From: Trifolium pratense
Taxonomy: Eukaryota; Streptophyta; Magnoliopsida; Fabales; Fabaceae
Assembly: GCF_020283565.1 (NCBI RefSeq)
Contig: NC_060059.1
Coordinates: 46,148,572-46,212,571 of the forward strand
Direction: 5' to 3'
Length of the DNA stretch: 64,000 nt
The notes beneath the pieces are model-generated. The model was not told the origin of the DNA and did no database searches. It saw only the letters and a program-made list of their open reading frames with translations. Each line of letters begins with the position of its first letter. Position 1 is the first letter of the stretch. Shown here piece by piece: positions 55,841-64,000 of the stretch. A program made the position numbers and the translations under genes.

Positions 55841-56135
55841 CTCCCTCCGGTCCTTTTTATAAGAAACACTTTGAAAAAATTGCACATACCAAGGAAACAC
55901 ATTTAACATGATTATTTTCATTTAATACTCTTATAAATTTAAATTTATTCCATGTATACCCTTATTTAATTATTTTTTATTCAACTAACTTACTTATTTT
56001 TAAATTCTCACTCATAATAAATAAGGGCATAAGTGAAATTGAACATTTAAACCATTTGAAAATTGGTCAAAGTTTCTTATAAAAAGGACCAAATTTTTTT
56101 CCCAAAGTGTTCCTTATAAAAAGGACCGGAGGGAG
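55841..56135. mobile_element. Stowaway-type MITE, 295 bp
   Basis: Terminal inverted repeats CTCCCTCCGGTCCTTTTTAT and its inverse ending CCGGAGGGAG, flanked by TA on both sides (55839-55840 and 56136-56137). This is the signature of Stowaway (Tc1/mariner) MITEs. The ends match strongly over about 37 bp. Non-coding. Confidence 0.93.
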
Positions 56136-56137
56136 TA

Positions 56138-56469
56138 TTAATAAAGTTGTTTATTTTTTTATAATTTTGCGGATTATACTAGATCAAATATTAATACAAA
56201 AGGACCTAATTATTTTGTTCATTTTTACGAGACATATATTTTTATTAATATATTAATAAGATTGCTTATTCTTGACATATATTTATACTCATGCATTAAC
56301 AGAAGGATATAATCTTTTGTGTGATTTCTGCGGTGCCTGTGTTTTTTTTTTGAACAAACTAAAATGAATTTTATTATTAATAATGAGTCCTCATTGGCAC
56401 AAGGTGCGCCAAACAAAACAACAACGGTTTATATCATACACGTACGCAGGGCCTATGTTTTTACACTTA
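56138..56469. other. AT-rich intergenic DNA
   Basis: No gene seen. A TTTTTTTTTGAACAAACTAAAATGAATTTTATT stretch near 56342 resembles a decayed element end. Confidence 0.5.
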
Positions 56470-56478
56470 TTAATAAAA

Positions 56479-56821
56479 GGCTTAACTATACATTTGGTCC
56501 CTTATGTTTATTTTTGGTTTCAATTTGGTCTCTTACGTTTAAAAAGTATCAATTTGGTCCCTTACATTTATTTTAGGTTTCAAGTTAGTCATTTCCGTCA
56601 ATTTTGTCACATGTGGCAGTCAATTTGCATATGTGGACTGACACGTGGCACTTGGACACGCTGACACGTGTACTGTTCAAACAGTGTTAGTGACAAAACT
56701 AACGGAAATGACTAACTTGAAACCTAAAATAAACGTAAGGGACCAAATTGATACTTTTTAAACGTAAGGGACTAAATTGAAACCTAAAATAAACGTAAGG
56801 GACCAAATGTGTAGTTAAGCC
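56479..56821. mobile_element. Mutator-type MITE, 343 bp
   Basis: Ends GGCTTAACTATACATTTGGT and inverse (ACCAAATGTGTAGTTAAGCC), flanked by the exact 9-bp duplication TTAATAAAA (56470-56478, 56822-56830). Arms of about 130 bp with CTTACGTTTAAAAAGTATC units; the centre holds ACACGTG/CACGTGTC motifs. Non-coding. Confidence 0.92.
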
Positions 56822-57055
56822 TTAATAAAATTTCCAATTTTTAACTATTTTTTGTGAACTTATATTAATATACAATAACCTGATTTTTTGTGTGGTTTAT
56901 GCGGGACCTGTGTTTTTTACTCATATTAATACGTTTGTCCGTTCTTTTATAACATCTACGGAACCTATAAAATACCCATATATTAATATGAAAACTTTTC
57001 TTTTTTGTGATTTCTACGGGGCTTATTCTTTTATTTATATATTAATTAAGTTGTC

Positions 57056-59052
57056 TGTAACACCCCGAACTAACTACCCTCAAAAACGTGATCTTAAAAA
57101 CTTTTTAAAGATAAGTAGCCGGAGCGCTACGGAAAAACATTTTCAAAACGATCGTGCACATGACACGAAACGTCGCAGCGGAAAACATTTTAAATAAAGG
57201 ATTTTCAAAGCAATGAACATAATAGTTCAAAAGATAATTCATTAGCATAAAACATAAGTTAAGATGTTCGCATCGATATACGACGGAATACAAACGATCC
57301 CCGACTCGATGTTACAAAATACCAGAGCACTAATATACATCACAACCAAACTAAACTATACAAAGGTAGCCTACACTAGCTCCTCACCAAAAGTGCTCCA
57401 CACCAAAACGATCTACAGCTAAAGCTCAATCGAAACCTCGACCTGAATACCTGAACCCCCAAAGGTCCATCACATAACAAATAGGTAGAGAGTTAGTAAA
57501 CATAATCACATACATACGAATATAGAAACGCACCTATATTCAACCTATCACGTATTACTAACTCACACACATGCCTCAATAGGTAATACACCAGATAACA
57601 CATACTCACAAATACACAACCAGATAGTTTCACGTCGTTTCGGACAACACAAAGAACTCACATAACACATAACACATAATTGCACATTTACTCAAATGCG
57701 ACTAATGCCAAACATTCAATGTCATGCCAACCTAGACACGACTAATGCATGTGGTACCATCTTCTTTATCAAGGAACTTACCATTGATATTCTTCTTTAT
57801 TGGACAAGTCCAATATCCTTCTTTATCAGACAAGTCTGATATCCCTAAATAATGCATGAATTTATGAATGCCATTCATTTACCAAACATATGATAATCAC
57901 TTAGCACGAAGCTACTGCTCACTACATGGATAACATAATCCATTAAACTTCTTTATCAGACAAACTGATATTCTTCTTTATCGGACAACCCGATATACAA
58001 AATACATATACTTCTTTGACATTTTATATAAATGCCATCACACAACACAATTATTAAACATGTATCAACAATCATGTAAGGATACCCTTAAACCATGATA
58101 CAAGTGCCTAATTACACTTACAAACATCAATAAAAATTGCTGTCGCAGAGGCCTTCGCTAAGCGAGGGCTTAGCGAGACATGGCGAACCTCACCAGGAAG
58201 TCACCTGCTCATGGCGAGCATTGGCGAGCTTCAGCGAACATGTTCGCTACAGCGAACTCCTGGTCGCTTAGCGAACTACACCAGAAAAATATCTGTTCTT
58301 GAGTTTCAATAAGGCGGTTTAACCTTAAATCCACTCAAAAATACATCTAGACATGTTATAAATTCTTATAAACAGCTAATTCAAGCATATATGGTATCAA
58401 GGAACATTAATCATCCCTTCCAAACATCCAAATACATCAAACAATCAAAATCATGTCAATTTCTTGCAAAATAAGCAAAGTTACATAAACATGCAAAACC
58501 ATCATAAAACATATACATATTCCCTCCTAGATGTTCATTAAGCATACTAAGATGAAAAGACATGTTTATGATAAAGAAACTTCACCCAAAACCCAAAGAA
58601 ATTGGGTGAGAGAGTTTGGGAATGGAGGCTAGACACCTCCCCTCTCTTGGATCACCCAAGCTTATGCTTAACCACTCTCACCTTGGATTGAATGATGATT
58701 CTTGGCCTCTAAATCTCTTCTCCTTGCTCGTGTTCTTCTTCTTGCTCTCCTAGGGTTTGCTCTTGCTTCTAAGCTCACAAACTCTAACTTCTCATGAAAA
58801 AATGAATTGTGATACTATTCCTTAGTTTGACTTGCTACTTAAACCACTTCCTATTGGTCATGAACCAAGCCCAATGGCTTAGGCCCATTAAGCCCTATCA
58901 CACGCCCAAGCCCACTAACATGGCAAAGGTTTCGCTCACAAACTTATGTTCGCGATAAATAATTATACGTCGCGTAAATAAATATTTAACTCTAACCCAA
59001 AATATATGCAAATATATAAAATATCGATTTACTAAAAAATCGGGTCGTTACA
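57056..59052 (-). repeat. 3' LTR of gag-only gypsy element
   Basis: Plus-strand ends TGTAACACCCCG and GGGTCGTTACA. It contains CTTCTTTAT-led units with small covarying palindromes (57761-57845, 57948-58000), a GCGA/TCGC-rich patch (58145-58280) and a TATA-free AT-rich U3. Apparent ORFs inside are short and repeated in the other LTR. Confidence 0.92.
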
Positions 59053-59118
59053 ACTCTACCCCCCTTAAAAGAATTTCGCCCTCGAAATTACCTAAGAGGT
59101 AAAACAGAGAACGAACCC
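59053..59118 (-). other. Purine tract and residual 3' end of gag-only element
   Basis: On the minus strand TTTTAAGGGGGGTAGAGT abuts the LTR and fits a polypurine tract. Upstream TTTCGAGGGCGAAATTC resembles the end of gypsy pol/3' region. The join between gag and this piece marks the deletion of pol. Confidence 0.85.
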
Positions 59119-60057
59119 TCAACGCGGCATCTTCGATTTCTTGCATACCGGACTCTTGTGACCTTCCTCGCCACAATTGAAACAAAACACTTTCACCCGA
59201 CAAGCATTGGCCTTGTGCCCAAACTGTCCACAATTGAAACACTTGTCGCTTTTCCTCGGGCAATCATATGACATATGACCCCGCTCTCCACATTTGTAAC
59301 AACTTCCACTTCCTTGCTTCTTCTTTCCACTTCCATTGCCCTTGTTCTCATACGGCTTACCGCGATCCAAACCTTTTCCTTTCCTATCATTCAGAACCTT
59401 ATAGTAGTTGGTCTTAGCTTTGCTATCTTCATCACAAATCCTTGCCTTGGTCATAAGGGTCGGAAAATCCCTGATTTCAGAAAATCCAATCAAAAGCTTG
59501 ATATCCGGACGAAGTCCACTCTCGAACTTGACACACTTATCCTCTTCGGCTTCCACCGTGTTGTAGTGTGGACTAAACACACACAAAGCTTCAAACTTAG
59601 TCGAATACTCGGCGACCGATAAATTTCCTTGCTTGAGCTCCATGAACTCGATCACTTTCTTATTCTTCACATCAGCCGGAAACTACTTCCTTAAAAATTC
59701 CCTTTTGAAAGTTTCCCAAACGATAGCAACACCGTCCACTCCAATCCTGAGTCTCACATTCCTCCACCAAACGATTGCCTCCTCTCTAAGGGCATAAGTT
59801 CCCAAAGTAGTCTTGTTCTCCTCAGAACAACACATTGCTTCAAAGATGATCTCAACCTCATCTAACCACTTGATAGCCCCCTCCGGGTTATAGCCTCCGG
59901 TAAACAGAGTCGGTTTATGCGACATAAACCTTTCCAATCTTTTCTCACTATCCCTTCCCGGGTCATTATCACTTACCACCAATGTAGTCAAAGCAGTCAA
60001 AGCTTGTGCAATCTGAGCGTTGGTCCTAGCAGCAGCCATGATTCCTGAACGAATCAC
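59119..60057 (-). pseudogene. gag: Gypsy Gag with three CCHC knuckles, one premature stop
   Basis: One frame of about 312 codons interrupted by TAG at 59680-59682. The likely start is the Met at 60039 (MAAARTNAQIAQ); an in-frame Met at 60057 is also possible. The N-terminal part has the Retrotrans_gag core (EGAIKWLDEVEIIFEAM, YALREEAIVWWRNV, WETFKREFL); after the stop, KKVIEFMELKQGNLSVAEY and the typical FESGLRPDIK follow. The basic linker leads to three knuckles: CYKCGERGHMSYDC, CFNCGQFGHKANAC and CFNCGEEGHKSPVC. The stop probably replaces a Tyr. Gag would package RNA; enzymes would have to come from another element. Confidence 0.9.
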
Positions 60058-60145
60058 AACTCGACGTTAGAATGTATTAACAGTGTACCCAACACATGCT
60101 TCATACAAGAGAAAGAAAATCCTAATGGCTCACATGAACCGACCT

Positions 60146-60161
60146 GCTCTGATACCACTAT
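60146..60161 (-). promoter_or_regulatory. Primer-binding site of gag-only gypsy element
   Basis: Minus strand reads TGGTATCAGAGCAGG a few bases after the end of the 5' LTR, matching initiator tRNA-Met. Confidence 0.9.
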
Positions 60162-61010
60162 TGTAACACCCCGAACTAACTACCCTCAAAAACGTGATCT
60201 TAAAAACTTTTTAAAGATAAGTAGCCGGAGCGCTACGGAAAAACATTTTCAAAATGATCGTGCACATGACACGAAACGTCGCAGCGGAAAACATTTTAAA
60301 TAAAGGATTTTCAAAGCAATGAACATAATAGTTCAAAAGATAATTCATTAGCATAAAACATAAGTTAAGATGTTCGCATCGATATACGACGGAATACAAA
60401 CGATCCCCGACTCGATGTTACAAAATACCAGAGCACTAATATACATCACAACCAAACTAAACTATACAAAGGTAGCCTACACTAGCTCCTCACCAAAAGT
60501 GCTCCACACCAAAACGATCTACAGCTAAAGCTCGATCGAAACCTCGACCTGAATACCTGAACCCCCAAAGGTCCAGCACATAACAAATAGGTAGAGAGTT
60601 AGTAAACATAATCACATACATACGAATATAGAAACACACCTATATTCAACCTATCACGTATTACTAACTCACACACATGCCTCAATAGGTAATACACCAG
60701 ATAACACATACTCACAAATACACAACCAGATAGTTTCACGTCGTTTCGGACAACACAAAGAACTCACATAACACATAACACATAATTGCACATTTACTCA
60801 AATGCGACTAATGCCAAACATTCAATGTCATGCCAACCTAGACACGACTAATGCATGTGGTACCATCTTCTTTATCAAGGAACTTACCATTGATATTCTT
60901 CTTTATTGGACAAGTCCAATATCCTTCTTTATCAGACAAGTCTGATATCCCTAAATAATGCATGAATTTATGAATGCCATGCATTTACCAAACATATGAT
61001 AATCACTTAG
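60162..61010 (-). repeat. 5' LTR of gag-only gypsy element, interrupted
   Basis: Nearly identical to 57056-57904, including the hairpin units. Cut at 61010 after CTTAG, the presumed 5-bp target of the SIRE-type insertion; the rest should follow that element beyond the window. Confidence 0.92.
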
Positions 61011-62139
61011 TGTTGGAACAAAATTGATTTAAAAATGTTTGCCCCTAAATCTATAAAGGTTTTGATGATAACAAAGTATTAATAAACAATTGGAAGGACT
61101 AAAAATTTATTTTAAGTGCGCAGATATAAGCATCATATAAGCTCTGAGTGAAGTTCAGAGGATGTGAACTCAGAAGTTCACAAGCGCTCAGAAGATGTTG
61201 GACTTCAGAAGATTCAACATTCAGAGGATGAAGACTTCAGAACTTCTTGTCTGTCTACAAGCTTCATCAACCTCTGAAGATCTCTTTGAAAGCTGTGAAA
61301 GATTCCTTTCACCAGTCAACTCTTCTACCAATGGAGAAAAGGACCTTTCAAGCCTGATCAGTTCAGCTACCTCTGTTTTGTCTGTCCTAACCTGAGAACG
61401 TGGGTCTTCAGTTTTGTTAGCTGAATAAGGAAAGTCTTCTCTGCAGTAGTCAAAGTAACTGAAACTCTTTCTTAGTTTTGGATACAACCAAACTGCATCA
61501 AGACAGACTGCTTGAAGACAAAAGGTTATCAACTCCAACGGCTCCTTTTTGCAACGACTCTTTTCTAGTGGTATATATACTAGAAGGATCAGCTGCAACT
61601 ATATACATATATAAAACAATTATCAAGAATTGAACGTGCGCTGAACAAACTCTGAACTCTGTGATATACAAGCTCTGAACCTTTCTCAAGTGTTTTTGCA
61701 CTTTAGCCAAATACTCTGTACTATTTGTATTTGCTCTCTTTAGGTTCATCTAAGAGCACTTGTATATTTTTATATACTTTATTGTTACGTGTGTAACTTA
61801 AGCTTGTGTGCTTAAGTGTGAGACTTAAACTTGTGTGTTTAAGTGTGAAGTCTTAAGCTTGTGTGCTTGAGCATAGTTGTGAAGTCTCTTGCTTGTGTGC
61901 TTGAGCAGGTGTAATCTTGTGTGATTATAGTGAACTCCCTTGGAAGTGCAAGGGGACTGGACTACTCTCGTTTTGTGAGAGGAACCAGTATAAACTGCTT
62001 GTGTGTTTTTCTCTCTCTCTCTTGTTATTATTTGTGTTATTTATCCGCTGCGAACGTAGTTGAGTTAAGAACTTGAAAAAGTTTTAACTTAGCTAAAACA
62101 CAATTCAACCCCCCCCCTTCTTGTGTTTTCACACCTTCA
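61011..62139 (+). repeat. 5' LTR of SIRE-type element 2
   Basis: 1,129 bp from TGTTGGAACAAAATTG to CACACCTTCA. It contains a TATATATA box at 61572-61579, the CTTAAGCTTGTGTG tandem region in its longer form, and a C9 run near 62109-62117. It differs from the element 1 LTRs by small indels (for example TATACATATATAAAAC near 61601) and scattered substitutions. Confidence 0.94.
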
Positions 62140-62153
62140 ATTGGCATCAGAGC
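62140..62153 (+). promoter_or_regulatory. Primer-binding site of SIRE-type element 2
   Basis: ATTGGCATCAGAGC directly after the LTR, identical to element 1. Confidence 0.92.
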
Positions 62154-62209
62154 ACCTGGTCTGTTACTTTCACTTAACAGTGAGACAGTAAAGATCTTGT
62201 GAGAACACT

Positions 62210-64000
62210 ATGTCTGGAGGAGATGATAGTAGTACTAGAACTACTGGTGAAGGTGAGGCCAGTGGTGCTGGTGGTGGTCCTAGAAATGCTTTTGGTTATG
62301 ACTACTTAAGTAATGAATCACATGAACATAGTGGCAATAGAAAAGCCCCTATATTCAATGGTGATGCTTCATTATTTGAATGGTGGAAAGAGAGACTGTA
62401 TAGCAATATTACTGCTATTGATCATGAGTTGTGGGATTTGGTTGAGTTGGGAGTAACTTTTGAAAACTTGAATGAACATGGTAGGTTGTCCATGGAGAAT
62501 AGAAAGTTACTCACACCAGCTAACCTAAAAATCTACACAAAACATCATAGAGTAAAGGACATTGTTGTTGGTGCTATTAGACATGAGGATTATGTCAGAA
62601 TAGAGAACAAGTCTACTGCTAAATCTATCTTTGATTCTATGTGTGCTACCTATGATGGTAATGAAAAGGTTCAAGAGGCTAAAGCTAGTCTTTTGATAAG
62701 GCAATATGAACTTTTCACTATGCAACAAGATGAAAACATTGAGACTATGTTTACAAGGTTTCAAATCCTTGTATCTGGTCTTAAAGCTCTTAAGAGAAGT
62801 TATTCAACCTATGACCATGTTCAGAAGATTCTGAGAAGTCTTCCTATTGCTTGGAGACCTAAGGTCACTGCAATAGAGGAAGCTCAAAATCTCAAGACTC
62901 TGAGTCTTGAAGCTCTGATAAGCAATCTCAGAAGCCATGAGATGGTTCTGGATGCTGACTCAGAAACTAAGAAGAAGTCTAAGTCAGTGGCTTTACAGTC
63001 AACTAAGACTACTTCTAAGGCTCTTAAGACTCAGCTTCTTGATATTGAAGAAGAATCTTCTGCTGATGGTCAAGAGGATGAGATGAATGAGGATGAGTTT
63101 GCTTTATTCACCAAGTTTCAGCAATGGAACAGATTTAACAAAAGAAATTTCAGAGGAGGTAACAGCTCCAGAAATTTTGTCAGCAAAAAGGATGATCAGA
63201 AGAATTGCTTCAACTGTAAGAAGCCTGGACACTTTATTGCTGATTGTCCAGAAATGTCTGCTAAAGACAAAAGCAAAAGATACAGCTCAAAGAAGCAACA
63301 ATTCAAGAGTAAATTGAGAAAGAGTCTGATGGCTACCTTTGAAGAGCTATCATCTGAGGAAGAAGTTGAGGAAGAAGAAGAAGCAAATCTAGCCCTGATG
63401 GCTTCAACTGACTCAGATGTAGACTCAGACGATGAATCAGAATCAGACTCAGAAGTAACTGATGAGGTATTTTCTGACTGCTCTAAATCTCAACTCATAA
63501 CTGCACTTAACAAGGTCATTGAGAAACATCTCAGAGTGTTAAGTAAACAAAAAGTTTTACAAGAAAACCTTAACACTCTGACTGAACAAGCAGAACATTT
63601 TCAAGGTCTATATCAAGAAACTCTGAATAGAGTAAATGATCTTGAAAAGTGTTGTGCTGTGTGTCACAAACCTACTGATGAGCAAGAAATGGCTCTTCAA
63701 CAGTTTGTGCATCTCAACCTTGGTAAGAGCAAAGCTGCCAATCTTGTTTATAATGTCATGAGACATAGAGGAGAAGGACTTGGCTATGAATATGGTAGAA
63801 CATATTCAAAGCTAAAGACCTATCCCAAAAAGGTTGGAAAATCTTGGGTTTACTATGTTGTACCTCAGAGTGAAGAAGGAAAGAAATTTGGTACTCTGGA
63901 AGATGAGGATAATAATCTGAGAGATTTGGGAAATGACAACTCAGAGGAACCAAGTTCCTCAGGATCTGGGAAGAAAAGCTCAGAAGATAAAAGCTGTTCA
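62210..64000 (+). CDS. gag: SIRE-type Gag, partial at window end
   Basis: Frame open for 597 codons to the window edge, matching residues 1-597 of the element 1 Gag with only scattered changes (for example GCAVC to CCAVC, GEGVGYE to GEGLGYE). The CCHC knuckle CFNCKKPGHFIADC is retained (near 63210-63250). The start ATG has the same context as in element 1 (ACACTATGTCTGGAGG). No stop or frameshift within the visible part, so this copy could still make Gag. Pol and the post-pol ORF cannot be judged. Confidence 0.93.
   Translation, partial: MSGGDDSSTRTTGEGEASGAGGGPRNAFGYDYLSNESHEHSGNRKAPIFNGDASLFEWWKERLYSNITAIDHELWDLVELGVTFENLNEHGRLSMENRKLLTPANLKIYTKHHRVKDIVVGAIRHEDYVRIENKSTAKSIFDSMCATYDGNEKVQEAKASLLIRQYELFTMQQDENIETMFTRFQILVSGLKALKRSYSTYDHVQKILRSLPIAWRPKVTAIEEAQNLKTLSLEALISNLRSHEMVLDADSETKKKSKSVALQSTKTTSKALKTQLLDIEEESSADGQEDEMNEDEFALFTKFQQWNRFNKRNFRGGNSSRNFVSKKDDQKNCFNCKKPGHFIADCPEMSAKDKSKRYSSKKQQFKSKLRKSLMATFEELSSEEEVEEEEEANLALMASTDSDVDSDDESESDSEVTDEVFSDCSKSQLITALNKVIEKHLRVLSKQKVLQENLNTLTEQAEHFQGLYQETLNRVNDLEKCCAVCHKPTDEQEMALQQFVHLNLGKSKAANLVYNVMRHRGEGLGYEYGRTYSKLKTYPKKVGKSWVYYVVPQSEEGKKFGTLEDEDNNLRDLGNDNSEEPSSSGSGKKSSEDKSCS

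Larger units (their letters stand above)
57056..61010 (-). mobile_element. Non-autonomous Ty3/gypsy element with gag only
   Basis: Minus-strand element: the 5' LTR (right) begins at 60162 in window coordinates and is cut at 61010 by a SIRE-type insertion, then a tRNA-iMet primer site, gag, a short 3' segment with a purine tract, and a 3' LTR of 1,997 bp at 57056-59052. There is no pol: only 66 bp separate the gag stop from the 3' LTR. The overlapping LTR parts differ at about five of 849 positions, so the insertion is recent. Gag-only terminal-repeat elements (TR-GAG type) are known in plants. Confidence 0.88.
61011..64000 (+). mobile_element. SIRE-type Ty1/copia element 2, 5' part, runs off window
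   Basis: Same family as element 1 in the opposite orientation: 5' LTR, primer site and gag are present; pol and the rest lie beyond 64000. Inserted in the 5' LTR of the gag-only gypsy element. Confidence 0.94.

Noticed and set aside
57105..57293. 62-codon ORF, repeated at 60211-60399
   Set aside because: Inside the LTR of the gag-only element; no domain and explained by LTR duplication.
60146..60161. tRNA gene signal (TGGTATCAGAGC)
   Set aside because: It is only the primer-binding match next to an LTR; no cloverleaf or A/B boxes nearby. The same holds at 14769 and 62140.

Overview
The window is repeat-dense plant nuclear DNA, most likely from a dicot and probably a legume. I infer this from a SIRE/Maximus-type copia element with an envelope-position ORF, an Athila/Cyclops-type gypsy element, Mutator-like elements with plant mobile domain (PMD) cargo, an AT-rich background and plant introns. 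Bacterial features are absent. I see no ordinary host gene that is clearly intact; almost everything belongs to a mobile element.

Layout. (1) 1-22116 is the 3' part of an Athila-lineage Ty3/gypsy element: gag-end/pol with a premature stop, two related ORFs after pol, a polypurine tract and a 1.5 kb 3' LTR. It sits in the RNase H region of an older LINE, whose remnant resumes at 22117. (2) A complete SIRE-type Ty1/copia element (3617-15907, minus strand, 5-bp target duplication CAATA) is nested inside the Athila integrase. It carries gag, pol, a 922-residue envelope-position protein and an oppositely oriented small ORF with SUMO-interaction-like motifs. (3) 22537-39688 is old intergenic DNA with a 368-bp Mutator-type MITE, a Ulp1-protease fragment, a 1.17 kb foldback element, a 5'-truncated LINE (26926-29105), exon-like fragments and a long field of decayed repeats. 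(4) 39698-52555 is a 12,858-bp Mutator-like element with inverted ends and a perfect 9-bp target duplication. It encodes an intron-containing FAR1-type/MULE transposase fused to an OTU-like domain, two short related ORFs, and two convergent PMD genes, separated by arrays of TTCGGT/ACCGAA palindromes. (5) 52565-57055 resumes the interrupted repeat field, then holds a 226-bp tandem duplication, a Stowaway-type MITE and a second Mutator-type MITE. (6) From 57056 there is a non-autonomous gypsy element that keeps gag but lacks pol. A second SIRE-type element (61011 to the window end, plus strand) is inserted in its 5' LTR.

How the parts relate. The post-pol proteins of the copia and gypsy elements share a recognisable domain signature, and the PMD genes of the Mutator-like element show part of the same signature, so three unrelated transposon classes here carry what looks like one protein fold. 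Order of events: the LINE predates Athila, which predates the SIRE insertion. The Mutator-like element is younger than the repeat field around it. The gag-only gypsy element is younger than its flank and older than the second SIRE copy. Most coding regions are disabled by single in-frame stops (mainly C-to-T or G-to-A type) or homopolymer indels.
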